Assembly (NCBI GenBank): GCA_025403435.1 | Contig: CM046341.1 | Location: 9,943,219-10,007,218 of the forward strand | DNA: 64,000 nt | Source of the DNA: Artocarpus heterophyllus | Lineage: Eukaryota; Streptophyta; Magnoliopsida; Rosales; Moraceae | Direction of reading: 5' to 3' | Part shown: positions 46,166 to 58,702 of the stretch, one piece after another | How the letters are laid out: each line of letters begins with the position of its first letter | How positions within the stretch are numbered: position 1 is the first letter of the stretch | The notes under the pieces: generated by a model | The model's input: the letters and a program-made list of their open reading frames with translations, nothing else | Told to the model about the DNA's origin: nothing | The model's database searches: none | Made by a program: the position numbers and the translations under genes

Positions 46166-48681
46166 ATCGGATTGTAAATTAAGATTTTTCTAATTTGAAA
46201 GTTTTCAATCAGATTACGTATTGAAAATTTTTGAATTCAAAGATTTTAGATTAAATTATTGATTGATCTTGAATTTACAAAATCTAATCTGTTAACATCC
46301 TTAGTTTAAAAATTTATGAAAATTATTTCCTTTCTCGTGACCATTTGACTAAAGTTTCATTTCCTCAAACCCATTATAATGAACGCTCTCCACTGCCCCT
46401 AACATATAGAAGAAACTCTTTTATGAAATAATAACAAAGAAGAAAACAATAATTATAAAATAAAAATCAGCACCTAAGCAATGTGAGAGAAGGAAAAGAC
46501 CAAAGAAAGGAAGCAACCACGTTAACATGAGCGGAATGGAAAAAAAAATTGCACGCTTCCAAACGACTGGATCAATGTCAAAAAAAAAAATAATAATAAA
46601 AAATAAAGAAAAGAAAAGAAAAGCAACTGCTGATTGAAAGCAGCTACACATGGGCCCGTTTGGATTAGTTTATGCTTTCGCCCGTCTTGATTAACTGGTG
46701 TTTTTATTTTTAAGCAGTTAAAAAAACAAGCATCAGTTAAGTTTTTTTATTAGTGTTTAGATAATACACAAAAAATACTTTTTAATTTTAAAAAAGGTTT
46801 CAAACTTGTTTGGTATATAAGTTAAAAGTTTTTGTTGATATAATAAGTTGTATAATTCAAGAATGTGAATGAGTTTTTTAATTTGTTATTTTTAAATATA
46901 AAATTAAAAGTGTTAATAAATTTTTTTTTTATAAATGCTTTTTTTTAAAGTACTTTTAACTTGACTTTTTCAACAAATACTTATAAAAATCATAAGTATT
47001 TTTTTATAGGTCACTCAAATAAACTCATAAACAGTTTTAAAAAAAATAAACTAAAAACAGCTTAAAATAAACCATACAAGATAAGCTTTGATATATATAG
47101 ATAGATATACCATTGGAATTTAAAAAGAAAAAAAGTAAGAAAAATTATCAACTTATCAACTTACTTTACTTAAGGATGTCAATTTTGGACTAACCTATGC
47201 CAACCAAGCCTTCGGGCTAGACTAGGCTAAAGATTTTGGCCCAAGATTAAACCGAATCAACCCAATTAAATTTAAAGTAATCACATAAATATTACTTTTT
47301 AAACTTAACTTTTATTTATATTATAAAATATTAAAAGTTGTTATATAATAAACTTAAAAGCATGTTTCCCTACTACATTTCTTGTGTCTTTCAAAAACAT
47401 ATGGCATGTCTCTCTAAACATTCTTCACATATCCCTCCAAAACTTATTTTTTGTCTCTTGGGGACATTTTTATGATGTCCAAGTGAGACATTTTCTTGGA
47501 GACATTTTTTCCTCTTTTTTTCTCAGCTTTCTTTTCCTGTCTCTTTCACCTTGCTGTCGCCGACTCATCTTTAACACCGACGGCAAAAAAAAAATAGAGA
47601 AAAAAATTGGAAACAATAACAACAACACCACCACCACCACAACAAAGACAAAAATAACAAGAAAAAAAAACATCGAACCAAACAAGCTAGATCTCGACTG
47701 ATCTCGCACGATGAGGAACTTTAACTTCAGTGGCGGCATGGTTGGACTGAGACCAGAGCGATTGCAGCTGCTACGTGGTCTGTCTTTGTCTCTAGTAGGA
47801 CTAAGACTGGGACGATATCTTTGATCTGCAACTCTGGTGGCAGTGTGGTCAGAACAAGAGTCTTAGACGCGAGGACTCAGGCGAAGAGCAGGCCTCCTCT
47901 AGGACCTCACGAGGTAGTTCCTAATCTACTCCACATATCTCCTCCGGCAACGCTGCGACAGGCAAAGGCTAGTGACTGGCGTTGTGTAACAGAGAGTGAG
48001 AAGAGATCTCAATCTCTGTTGCAACTCCATCATCAGCAAGGACAAGAGATGAGAGAGAGTGTGTGAGAAATAGAAAGAGAAAGTGAGAGGAGGGAGAAGG
48101 ATCTGGGGGAGAAAGAGAATAGAGAGGGGAAAATCAAGAAAAAGGAACAGAAGAGAAGAGAAAAAATTGTGAGATTATTTTTCACTGGCATTACTTTTTT
48201 TATGATATTAAAAAATAATATTATAAATATGTGACAACATGTAATATATTAAAGAAGGGAAGGGGAAAAAAACTTCTATAAAATTTTTACCTTCTTAGCA
48301 ACCGTTTTCTTGTCCTTCTTTACCTTAATAGTAATTTCCATTAATTTGTGGAGAATGTGTCCAAATGGTCCTGTGTATGCAAATCCATACAACCACAAAA
48401 CAATTTGGTTCCAAGCAATACTTAAACCACAACCATGACACATGGTTAGCTATTCGTGTGTGTGTGTGTATATAGGGCTGTTTGGTTGGATATTTGAATC
48501 ACGGTTTGAATTATTTTGCTATAATATTTTCTTTCATAAAAATTTAAATCTTCATTCAAATACTCTACTCAAATACTCGTATTAAACGGGGCCCGTATAA
48601 GCACGGGTACTATGGTACATCACAGGTAGTGAAGCTTCACCCACGTGCAGTGATGATATTCATTTCTGACTGCAACATATC
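46166..48681. other. Intergenic region between Athila and the second solo LTR
   Basis: No gene was recognised. The block 46650-47090 begins CCCGTTTGGATTAG and ends in a diverged inverted form (AAACCATACAAG), so it may be a MITE. From 47384 to 48130 the sequence is less AT-rich, with repeated GGAGACATTTT / TGTCTC phrases (47455-47515) and a GA-rich end; short ORFs there show no family motif. A short MITE is at 48475-48593. Confidence 0.45.
48475..48593. repeat. MITE of the GTTTGG...AAACGGRCC family
   Basis: The ends GGGCTGTTTGGTTGG and AAACGGGGCCC are inverted, and the core GAATTATTTTGCTATAATAT matches the copies at 33436 and 58174. It follows a short (GT)n tract (48456-48469). Confidence 0.55.
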
Positions 48682-51580
48682 TGTGACACCCGTTATTCTC
48701 CTAACGGGTATTAAGGTAATTAAATTAATTTTTAATATATAAAAAAATTGCTTCATTTAAATTTATTTTACAATATTTTATTTTTATCTATTTTTAAATT
48801 TTCTAAAATTATCTTATATTTATTTAGTATATTTACTAAAAAGCCTTAGAACTTCTAATAAATCTCAAAAATGTCATATTGGCATTATGTGTGTTAAAGT
48901 CTCTATATGAGACATAAAGATATCTTTTTCAAGTACTCTTGACCCTCATTTTCTTTATTTCCTCCGTGACATGCTTCAACATGTCTCCTCCATAATTGCT
49001 TCTATCACTTCTCTTCAAAGACTTTATCTTTCTTCCTTTTTCTTCCACGGTTCCCACACTCTTCTTCTCATTTCTTTGCTGAAGCAAAATACTTAGAGAA
49101 CTTCTTCAAGGCAGCCATAAAAATCAGCCACCATCACCTCCATTTAAGCAAGAATTTCAGTCATACCGAAGTAAAGGAACCTGTTTTGAAGCCATTTCAA
49201 GCTTCCAACTAACCATAATCCGAGGTTAGAATCTTATGAACAAATTTAGTTTTTCATTTATAAATTTTCTTTTATACTAAAGGATTATTCAAATTTGCGT
49301 TCTTAAACCTAAGTATATGTTTGTTGCTATTTTGGAGCATATGTATGAAGTCTAAGTGTATATGTCCTAGACAGAAAATTTATATTGTTAAACTTTATAA
49401 TACCTCTATGGGCAGTGGCTATTTCTTGAAATTTTGGGATTAAATTAAAATGAATTTTATGAATTGGTTTGCATATTTGAAAAGTAGCATCCTAAGCTTT
49501 CTAACGAGCTATCATAAACCTAAATCGGAGTTGTATTTTATTTTCTAAGAATTATTCAATTTTTGGATTGAAAACTAGTAAACCTGCCAGTTTGTTATGG
49601 TATACCAGCTGCTAACCTGAACCAAAAACCCATCTTTGCTCACCACCTAATTCTTTAATGTCTTGCAACCTTTCCAATATTATCCTAAGTGATTGATGAA
49701 TCTTATTAGGGACTAAAACATATAGATTACTTGTTCACATTTTATATTGTGTTAAGACAAAAATTGTTTACTGTGGTATTCAAAAGATATTTACATAAAA
49801 CACTACAAGAAAAACTATATTTAATGACATATTATTTACGACATGTAGTTTTTGAATGTCGTTGAAAAGTATATACAACGACATCTTCAACAACGATGTC
49901 AATAACGACATTTGAAACAATAATTAACGACATTTTATATAGATGTCGTAATAAAGGTCTCTTTTAACGACAATAATTTAGTGTCGTTAAATTATTTAAC
50001 GACAAATAGGAGATGTCGTCAAAGCCTTGGAGATTCCACAACACCCCTTATAGACGACATTGGTCAAGATGTTGTCTATAAGGGGTGTCGTGGAATCTCT
50101 AAGGCTTTGACGACATCTCCTACTTGTCGTTAAAGTATTCAACGACACTAAACTATTGTCGTTAAAATGAGACCTTTAACACGGCATCTATATAGATTTC
50201 GTTAATTATTATTTCAAATGTTATTAACGACATGTTTGTTAGAGATGTCGTTGTATGTATTTTTCAACGACATTTAAAAACTACATGTCGTAAATAATAT
50301 ATCGTTAAATGTAGTTTTTTTTGTAGTGAAAGCTTTAATGACATACTAGTAAGATAGGTTTACACATGATTTATTTATGAATGTAGTTGTATGTTGTGCT
50401 TTAGTTTTAATTGTCCTTATACACGCCTTAGGATCAAGAGAGTATGGAGCTAACATTAATTGAATTCCAAGATTAAAAGATTGTTGATAAGCTTGAAAGG
50501 TAGGGATTCTATTACTCATCTTTTATGAGGTTTTTATAGAATTAAAATTGATTGTTTTGTCGCAATATATATATATATATATATCTATGTTGAACTGATA
50601 TTATATGAGTATCACATATAAAACTATGACATGGACTCGTCTTGTATTGTACGGCGATGAACATAATGAATTGACACATGTTATAAATTGAGAAGTATGG
50701 TTAGGAAAACTGGCTCTATTAATAATGATTTAATATAGAGAAATGGTGAGACATGAAGAGGGCGGCGGTTACGTCCTTGGGCATAAATACCCTAAAAGGT
50801 GAAATAGGGGGAAGATGATGACGCTTCCTTGGGTTGAAAGTCCCAGAACACACTGTACAGGAATTGACTTGGTGAGGACTCGGGGCTTGATGTCCCCTCA
50901 CCGGAACACCCTTGGAATTTTTAGAGGGTGATCAAGCATGGCATTTTGGGTTTCGATGAGTTGAGTGATACTTTATTGAACGTGGGTACCTAGGAATAAT
51001 GATGAACTATAATATTTGTATATATGTATATGTATGAAACTCAGTAATGATTAACTATGGTATCCATAGAATATGATTATAATAAATCTCATAATCTGGA
51101 TAATGATAATTATTAACTAACCATGCAGGTTTTAATGTGGTAATGATAAAAACCTAAAGGTGAGTAATGGTTTTCTCTACTGAGCATAGTGTCGCTCATT
51201 CCTTTATATTTTTAACTTTTCAGGACTCACTAAGTGTGAGGTGGCTACGAGAAAAATAGTTGAGGAAGTGATGTAGCTATATTACATTGGGACTGCTTCA
51301 ATTGTTGAGAATGTTCTTTATGATAATGTAAGCAACAATTGTTACTTTCTGTGACTGTATTACAATGCGTTGAGGGTTAAAATGATGATGACGATAGTTT
51401 ATAATATTAAATTTAAGGTGCTACATTAAACTGTGGATTATTTATCGATTATATTTTTATTTTTGATATTGAGAGTTTTTATTTAAGCCCCGGGCAACTT
51501 TATTTTTAAGGTTTTACTTTTATTTTTGATTTTTATTTTATCTCATTAAAAACTGTTAACCTCCATATAAGGGCGTTACA
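48682..51580. mobile_element. Solo LTR, copy 2 (TSD ATATC), carrying a CACTA insertion
   Basis: It starts TGTGACACCCG and ends GGGCGTTACA, flanked by ATATC at 48677-48681 and 51581-51585. Subtracting the 528-bp CACTA element and its 3-bp TSD leaves 2,368 bp, exactly the length of the copy at 12667-15034. By eye the two are well above 90% identical along their whole length. The left end can fold as a hairpin (ACCCGTTA...TAACGGGT, 48687-48709); in copy 1 the left arm is mutated. Confidence 0.9.
49801..50328. mobile_element. Foldback non-autonomous CACTA element
   Basis: The termini are CACTACAAGAAAAAC and TTTTTTTTGTAGTG, the hallmark of En/Spm CACTA transposons, with a 3-bp AAA duplication (49798-49800 and 50329-50331). 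The empty site is seen in the homologous LTR near 13789. Almost the entire element is one inverted repeat with arms of about 260 bp meeting near 50060, and it is studded with the subterminal motif ACGACAT / ATGTCGT. It has no coding capacity, so transposase must come from elsewhere. Confidence 0.92.
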
Positions 51581-51585
51581 ATATC

Positions 51586-51826
51586 ACTTTGAGAAGTTCT
51601 GTATATCAATTGGAAATCTTCTAACAAGATCTTATCCCCTAGAGATTTTGTAAGTGAGACTTAGAGGTAGGGTGAGAACTGAGGGAAACCAATTTTAAGA
51701 GGTGAAGTGTTTTTTAATTGTGATAAATTCGACTTTTGGAGGGGTGAAGTGTCATTCCACCATAAAGTGTGTAACTTTTAGTATTAAAAAACTAATGGCG
51801 TCTCACAATAAAAATGACATTGTAAC
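51586..51826. other. Short spacer
   Basis: No recognisable gene or repeat was found. The last 8 bp (51819-51826, ATTGTAAC) form the left TSD of the hAT element. Confidence 0.5.
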
Positions 51827-52377
51827 TAGGGGTGACAATAATCGTGTTTGTATCGGTACGTTTATAGCACGACATGTTTAGCTTGAATATAAATACGACA
51901 TGATTAATAAACGTGTTAAAAATGCAAACACGAACCCAATATGCCTATGACACGCCTAACATGGCATGACACGATTATTAAACGTATCGTGATGAGTTGA
52001 CACGATAATAACAGATATGACACGTTTATGACCAATTAACTAAAAATTAAAAAAATTAATTTTTTTTTAAAAAAAGCCAATAAAGAAAGTTAATAAAAAC
52101 ACAATATCTAACTAATACTAACCTATTATTTTTATTTTTAAGTTTAAATGTGTTATCAATGGACGGGTCGTGTCGTGCCGTGTTAACACATTTATGGCAT
52201 GTTTTATTAAACGTGTTAAGGTGTGTTTAGCGTGTTAGCATGAGTCCAGCCCATTTACTTTCGTGTTATTCTTGCTAACCCATTTATGGCACAATTAATA
52301 AACGTGCGGTCAAAACCTGTTTATCTCGTGTCGTTTTCGTATCGTATCATCATGCCGTGTCTGAATTGTCGGCCCTA
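51827..52377. mobile_element. hAT-type non-autonomous element (551 bp, 8-bp TSD)
   Basis: The ends TAGGGGTGACAAT and ATTGTCGGCCCTA are terminal inverted repeats, and the perfect 8-bp duplication ATTGTAAC flanks them (51819-51826 and 52378-52385). The interior repeats CGTGTT / AACACG / GACACG phrases that recur in both orientations, as in the widespread TAGGGGTGNCAAT plant hAT family. There is no transposase. Confidence 0.92.
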
Positions 52378-52385
52378 ATTGTAAC

Positions 52386-55345
52386 ATCTAATTGAGAAGA
52401 GGCACTAACATTATTGGAAAATGAAGTAATTGTCCGAGACATTATAATGCGTTTGGGAAAAAAATGTAAGGAGGTTGTGTTAAGTGTATTTAGGTTTATT
52501 AAGACCTTTAAGGAAGGGGAAGAGTATTGTTATAAGCTTTGAACTATAAATTAGAATATTAGCGAAAGTTTTAGTTTTTCTTAAAAATAGTTTTGAAGTT
52601 AGGAGAACAAAATGTAAAGAACAATTACTACATAATGCATCTTTTATGTTTTGCTAATGGTGTAATTGAATTTGTTTGTTGTTTTGCTTGAAAAAATAAG
52701 TGAAGAGTGCAGAATGAGGAGTTGAACAAGAAAAAAATATAGTTTTGATTTTGTCAAAAGCACTGACGGATGCAAAAATAAAAATTTGATTTTGTTACTA
52801 TTGAACAATGTTGAAAAAATGCATGAAAAATGAAAGTAATGACAAGCGATTTTTGCGATTGGATTTTGATTAAATATAACAAAAATAAAATAATCAGAAG
52901 TTCAATATTCATTCAATACTAGGTATGAACAAATTAAAAGTGACAGTAAAGGAAGTGAAAGTCCAGCAAGTTGATAAATGATAGGTCCATATTACAAATA
53001 AGTAGCATTAATCAAGAACAATAGTTAAAAGTGAAACGCATAACATGGTGGCCAAAAAATTGAAGTGACAATCACAGATAACCTTGCATTAAAGCTTCCA
53101 AGTTGTGGCCATAAACCTATTAAATGTGTTGAAGTAAGAATCATCCTTTTAGCAAGAGCTCTTGTCATGCATCCTCATGTCGGCATCTAGAGGGAGAATG
53201 AATTGTTTAGTTCCTTGATTATGTCTGCTGTCATACGACAGTATGTTTTCGGGGGCGTTGGATGTGGACGTGTTGACGTTGAAGTTTGGCTGGAGTGAGA
53301 AAATTGATTATGTAATGTGTGATGGAGTGTTTGTTTTTCTATTACGTCAAATGTTGCATGTTGCCCTACTTGAAGCCCAAACATGTCGAAAACAAATTAG
53401 TTGTAATAACATAAATCGGGCAAGTCTTATCCTCAAGAAAGTCACAAAAATGAACAAGAAATGTTAGTGGAATAAAAAACGAACAAGACCGGTGGATATG
53501 AAAAAGCTGATTTAGTTGGCACCCACGTTACTAAGGGTCCATTTGTTTCGAGAACTCTTTGGATTTTTTGGACTCAAATTTAGATTCGAGTATTAAGAAT
53601 CTTTTATATACGTGTTTGTTTCCCCCAAAATATGAATCCTTTGAGTATTAAGAATCCAAGTTTTTAGAGTTCTGACTCTCCCTAAACTTTTGGTACTTGG
53701 ATATCTCTTCTACAGTAAAAACTAAAATTCTCTCTTATATTCAAGGAAAAAAAATCATAACTTCTCAATTTATCATCTAATTGAGATGATTCTTTTTTCA
53801 TTGTATTCCTAGTGAATGGAGGAATAAATTGAGATCTATATTACATATTTTTTAGAATCATTAACATTAAGATTTTATTAGATTTGTTGATAATTCAAAA
53901 ACTATGTTCATTACCTTTCAAAACATAAATTTTAATTTTATTTTATACTCAAATTATAATTTAAATGTATATCTAAACATCAATTTAAATGACAATTTAA
54001 ATCATTAACTTAAATTTAAATTTAAATTATATTAATTTAAATTAAATTACTAATTTAAATCTATTAATCGATTAGACCTCGACATTCAGGAGAAGCAAGA
54101 AGCGCACCAGAAACGCACGTAAGTTTAGAACTTGCTCCCTGATTGAGAGGTGCTGCACACGCTCGCGAAGGAAGGGGACAAAGGCTGAAATGGTTGGGAT
54201 GGGGTGGGCCCCACGAGTTTGCTGATCCTGGCAACTGACCTTGGCGTGTGGTGGAGACTCGCACGGGGATTGGCACTAAGCGTCAAGCGCTCATAAAAGA
54301 CCTAGAAGGCGGGAGATGTCTGGGCTCGCAGAAGTTGCAATGGCAAATCCGAAGCTGCCATGTGGTTTCTTAACTCTTTTTCCATTTACATGAGCTCTGA
54401 CATTGATTCGTGTGGCACATTCGAAGTAGCTCTGACATTAGGTACCTAAGGCTAATAGTTGCCCCTATGCTAACATATCTCAACCTAATTTTGCCCTTAT
54501 TTTGTTTACAACCATCTAGGTTGAGATTGATCTCACTCACAGTTGAAGTTTTCATTCTTCAATAAAGGAGTGTCATATCATAGACACGTGCATATATACA
54601 TATACACATATATATAAATGATTAATTACAAAATTATACTTTTTATTTTAATTATTTTTTAATTTATTGTTATATTTTTAAAAACTACAAAGTACCATTT
54701 GAGTATAAAAAACTTATTTTACTTTTATCGCTTACATACTTTTTTAACAAAAAAAACATACATATAAGATAAAAATACCCTTAATTAGGTCAAATTTGAT
54801 CTTGAAATATATTTTTATTTTGGAGAAATATTTTTTAAATATATTTTTACATTTAAAAAACTATGACACTTAGGGTTTTTTTTAAGATGGTTTGTTTTAA
54901 GATTTTTTATGCTTTTAAATTTATAAAATATTTTTTATAATTATTTAAAGGTAATTATCTTTTTTTGTCTATTTTTTTCATTCATAAGGATGAAATTGAA
55001 ATTAATTTATTAAATTCAAAATATATCTTTGTAGTTTCTAAAAGCAAAAGGACAAACTGAGAATAGTTAAAGCTATGAGGTATAATTATATAATTAACCC
55101 TATATTTAAATGGCTAATGCATTTTTCTTTCTGCCATAGTAGAAAAATTATGAAATCTAAAGATAAATATAAAAATGTGAAGCAAATAAATAAATAAATT
55201 TTGATTTTTTTTTTTTCATTTCTTCAACTCTTCAAGTTTTGCGCATCTCTCAGCCTTAGTGGGTCACGGAAAACAGAGAACATAAGAAACAAGTAAGGAA
55301 GCAAAGTCCCCTTTTTATTTTTATTTTTTATGATTTTTTACATGA
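52386..55345. other. Gene-poor region
   Basis: No gene was recognised. A fragment at about 53538-53700 has the GGTCCATTTGTTT start of a MITE and two near-copies of GAGTATTAAGAATC. The stretch 53930-54060 is a TTTAAAT-rich low-complexity tract. The block 54064-54350 is clearly less AT-rich than its surroundings and contains CACGCTCGCGAAGG and GTGGGCCCCACG, but shows no recognisable product. Confidence 0.45.
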
Positions 55346-56403
55346 TTTTTTTTTTTTTTTTGAAATGGAACATGATTTTCATTCATATACAAACCAATAC
55401 AAATAATATCATAAATCTTGTAATACAAAGTATGACCCAACAAAGACTAACAATACATACATCATAATGTAGAGGAAGAGGGAGTGACAAAAGCTCGTTG
55501 GAGAATAGGAGTACCTCAACACATCCATAAACGAGGACACATTACGCTTCTCTAAATACCCCGGAGATCAACGAAAAACCAAGGGATTAGGGTCATAACA
55601 CAATACCACAAAGATCATCACCACAAAAAAAAAAAAAAAAAAAGCAAAGAAACTCTTGCAGACAAACACCCATGGAAAAAACAACACAAAAAGGAAAAAA
55701 AAAATACAAAGAAAAACTTGTAAACAGACACAAAAACCAAAAGTCTTTATTAAAAAACAAACAAATGAAAGGCTCAGCCTTGAGCCTAGCTCAGAAGGCA
55801 GAAACTCTATGACCATTGTGCCTGAGGCTGAAAATAGAGACTTGTAAGAAACATGGCCACCGCGAAGGAAACAACGATAACAATGAGAGGTCACCACCAA
55901 AGCCAACCAACTTCTCCACCATGACAAAATGCACGTCCCCCGAATTGGATAGTACCACCAAGGCAAGGAAAACCCCTAAAAAAGGGAACCACTGCCTATA
56001 GAATCGCGTGATGTCAGAGATGACCACCCAAACCACCAACCACCCAGCCACCGACTACTATCGCCACCCATGCGAACCACTCCCCACAAATCATAGCAAC
56101 AGAAAGACAAGGCCTGAACCCCACTGAAAAGCGGCGAAACTTAGGAAGAGATACCCCAAAATCCGGTGGAGCCGCTTTACCATTTGTCCAAAACCACCTT
56201 AGGAAAAAGGAGATCTAGGAGCACACCATTGAAAGCATCGCCGTCAGACCCCAAAATCATCTTTGGGTTGAAAACTAAACCCATTGGGTGGCGGCTGAGG
56301 GCCTTCAGCCCAAAGGCGATGACGCAGCAAACAGAGAAAAGTGAAGAGAAGAACGGGAAAGAAAACCCTAGCAGACGAAAAGGTTCCCCTGTTCGGAACT
56401 TTT
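55346..56403 (-). mobile_element. Poly(A)-tailed retro-insert, probably LINE-derived
   Basis: On the minus strand it runs from AAAAGTTCCGAACAGGGGAACC (split here: AAAAGTTCCG, AACAGGGGAACC) through a GC-richer 5' part with CTAGGGTTTTC, to a 3' end ...ATGTTCCATTTCA followed by 16 A residues. Flanking GATTTTTTACAT (about 55332-55343) and GATTTTACAT (56403-56412) look like an imperfect target duplication. No endonuclease or RT domain was found, so it is either a 5'-type fragment of a LINE or a non-autonomous partner. Confidence 0.5.
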
Positions 56404-57120
56404 GATTTTACATCTTTGAACATCAACATAACATAATCAATAATATTAAACAATAAGCATACCATCATAGGAAGCAATCTTCTCAATTGAATCTTCTTGA
56501 CCCCAGACATCTTTTGGGCTATTGCAGAATTGCTCCCAATTAATACACTTGCTGTAATTGCCTAGCAATTCCCAGAAAAAAGATTCAAACGAACAAAGAA
56601 GAAGAAGAAGAAGAACAAACTTGTCAAACTAGACAGTGTTAAATCAAAAATCAACATAATAGTCAAATTAACACATAAAAAAAATCACAAAAAGCACATC
56701 ATTAGAAAGAAAAGTATAAAAGATAAACAAAAAAAATAACAAACTGGGTATGCGTTAAGAAGAGCAGAAAAACCAACCTCGGTTCTAAGAGGATGAAGCT
56801 GAAGTTGCTTGAGGTATTTTTGCCAAGCCCTATTGACTATTTAAGACATAGTGAAAATGAGATTAATTTCAAGTTCTTAATTAAGATGATAAGGAAGAGA
56901 AATGAAAATGAAGTTGGCCAATGGATATTTCATAGAAGTGATTGAATTTTTAGTTTCAAGGACGGAGACAAAAAAATTTGTAAGAGGAGTAGATATATAA
57001 TTTCAGATCTTCTCACCAATTGTAAGTTTCAACAAAATATACATGTTAAATGAAAAGAAAAAATTCAGGCGGGGGAGACAATCAACCCTCCATGTGCAGC
57101 TCGTTCTTGAGACTCATCCT

Positions 57121-57290
57121 CTGTTTGGCATAGTGGTGAGAAACATAGTTTTCAACACAAACTTAGTTATGAACAGTGTAAAACTCTCACATGCTACAAT
57201 AACAATAAAAAAAATTACAACAGTGTAAAGCTTTTACATGCTACAACAAAAATAGTTCTAACTAATAATTCTCACCATTTTTCAAACACC
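57121..57290. repeat. MITE of the CTACAGTAA family
   Basis: The ends CTGTTTGGCATAGTGGTGAG and CTCACCATTTTTCAAACACC are inverted. The interior TTAGTTATGAACAGTGTAAA and CATGCTACAACAAAAATAG matches the copies at 4163 and 23794. Confidence 0.6.
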
Positions 57291-58173
57291 ACCTCATGCT
57301 GCGCCTTAGGCACCTCAATGTCTTATGTGTGTGTGGTTTTATTATTATTATTATTATTATTGTGACCTCACTCCAATTTTTTTGTTTCATTACTTTCCTC
57401 AGTTTAAAAGTTAGATCTCCACGTTTTTTTTTTTTTAAAAAGGGGTTAAACGGCCGCCCTCTCTCTCTAAATTTCCTGTCATTTTATTCCTGTTCTCCCT
57501 TCCTAAGTACTATTGTTATTGTTGTTTTTGTTGCTGTTGTTTTTAGGAGGATCCCATCCCATTTAAGTTCTTTGTGCACTTGTTATTTTTACTGATTTTT
57601 ATCAAAAAGCTTGGTTTTTTATTATTTTTTTCCCGACTTCAATATTTGAGATATAATTAGAACGTTGGTATATGTAAATATATGGTTACTAATAAAAATA
57701 GCTTCAACCTTAGTGATAACAAGATTAAGAGTGAAAAATAAGTTTTACAAACCTTGTTCATTGCTGAAGACTCATTTTGGATTTTAATTAAATAAAGTTC
57801 CAAGAACATAATAGATATAAGAAGTACGAGATTGAAGTATGTTTGATTCATACAAAATATGAATAACTGAAGTTTTATTAATATAAATCATTGTTTGAAG
57901 AAAAAAAATCATTTATATATATCACTACATATTGTCAATACATCAAAATTGTGATATATAACCATACGAAACTAGTAATTTCACATTTAATCACACGCAT
58001 TTCTTTTCTTTTGTCACAACGCAGGGAGCCACCACAAACAATTAGCAATGGTTGTGCTCTGATTTTAACATAAGAAAATTACCTTTTTCTGCCACCGGTT
58101 GAATAAAATTTTGATTCTACCACCGGATCCTTCAATCACGCTCGCTGTTGAGATTGTCTAGGTGAATCTTTTT

Positions 58174-58302
58174 GGGTGTGTTTGGTTTGAGCATTTTTTT
58201 TACTAGAATCATTGTTCGAATCATTTTGCTACAGTATTTTCTCTCACAAAAATTTAAATCTTCATTTAAATATTTTATTAAAATACTTGAACCAAACGGA
58301 CC
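58174..58302. repeat. MITE of the GTTTGG...CCAAACGGACC family
   Basis: The ends GGGTGTGTTTGGTTTGAG and TTGAACCAAACGGACC are inverted. The core ATTTTGCTACAGTATTTTCT is nearly identical to that at 33470. Confidence 0.6.
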
Positions 58303-58304
58303 AT

Positions 58305-58498
58305 TTGTTTTTGGTTTGAATCAAAAGTTTTAGGTCAAACCTTTTTTGTTAGGTAAAATTTGTTTGAATCAACTTTTTAGTTAATAAATAGTATAAAGTT
58401 CTTGTATGTGGCAAAAAGTTACTATAATATAAAGCTTTTACATGCTACAATGTTTTAAATTAAAAAGTTGGTTATAACCAACTTTATCAAACACTCTA
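58305..58498. repeat. MITE abutting the previous one
   Basis: It begins TTGTTTTTGGTTTGAATC and ends CAACTTTATCAAACACTCT, with inner inverted arms AAAAGTTGGTTATAACCAAC. The interior TACTATAATATAAAGC is shared with the CTACAGTAA family. It lies directly beside the element ending at 58302. Confidence 0.45.
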
Positions 58499-58702
58499 GT
58501 GTTTTTTTTTCTTATAAAAATTTAAACAATTTTGAATTTTTATTAAAACTTACACCTTCCAAAAATATAAAATGCTCCAAATATGTATTTTCTTCTCCTC
58601 TTTTCTCATGGACTCGTTTAAACAAAGAGCTTACATGTACAATTTAACTTTCAACAATCAATAATGCTAACCTAACCATTTAAATAAGTAGGACAAACCG
58701 AT

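Noticed and set aside
47384..48066. ORFs on both strands in a less AT-rich block
   Set aside because: They are low-complexity (Asn/Thr and Ser/Arg runs) with no recognisable domain, splice pattern or homologous neighbour.
55568..55966. Minus-strand ORF rich in Phe, Val and Leu, resembling a membrane protein
   Set aside because: Its hydrophobicity comes from A-rich plus-strand runs within a poly(A) retro-insert; there is no conserved domain.
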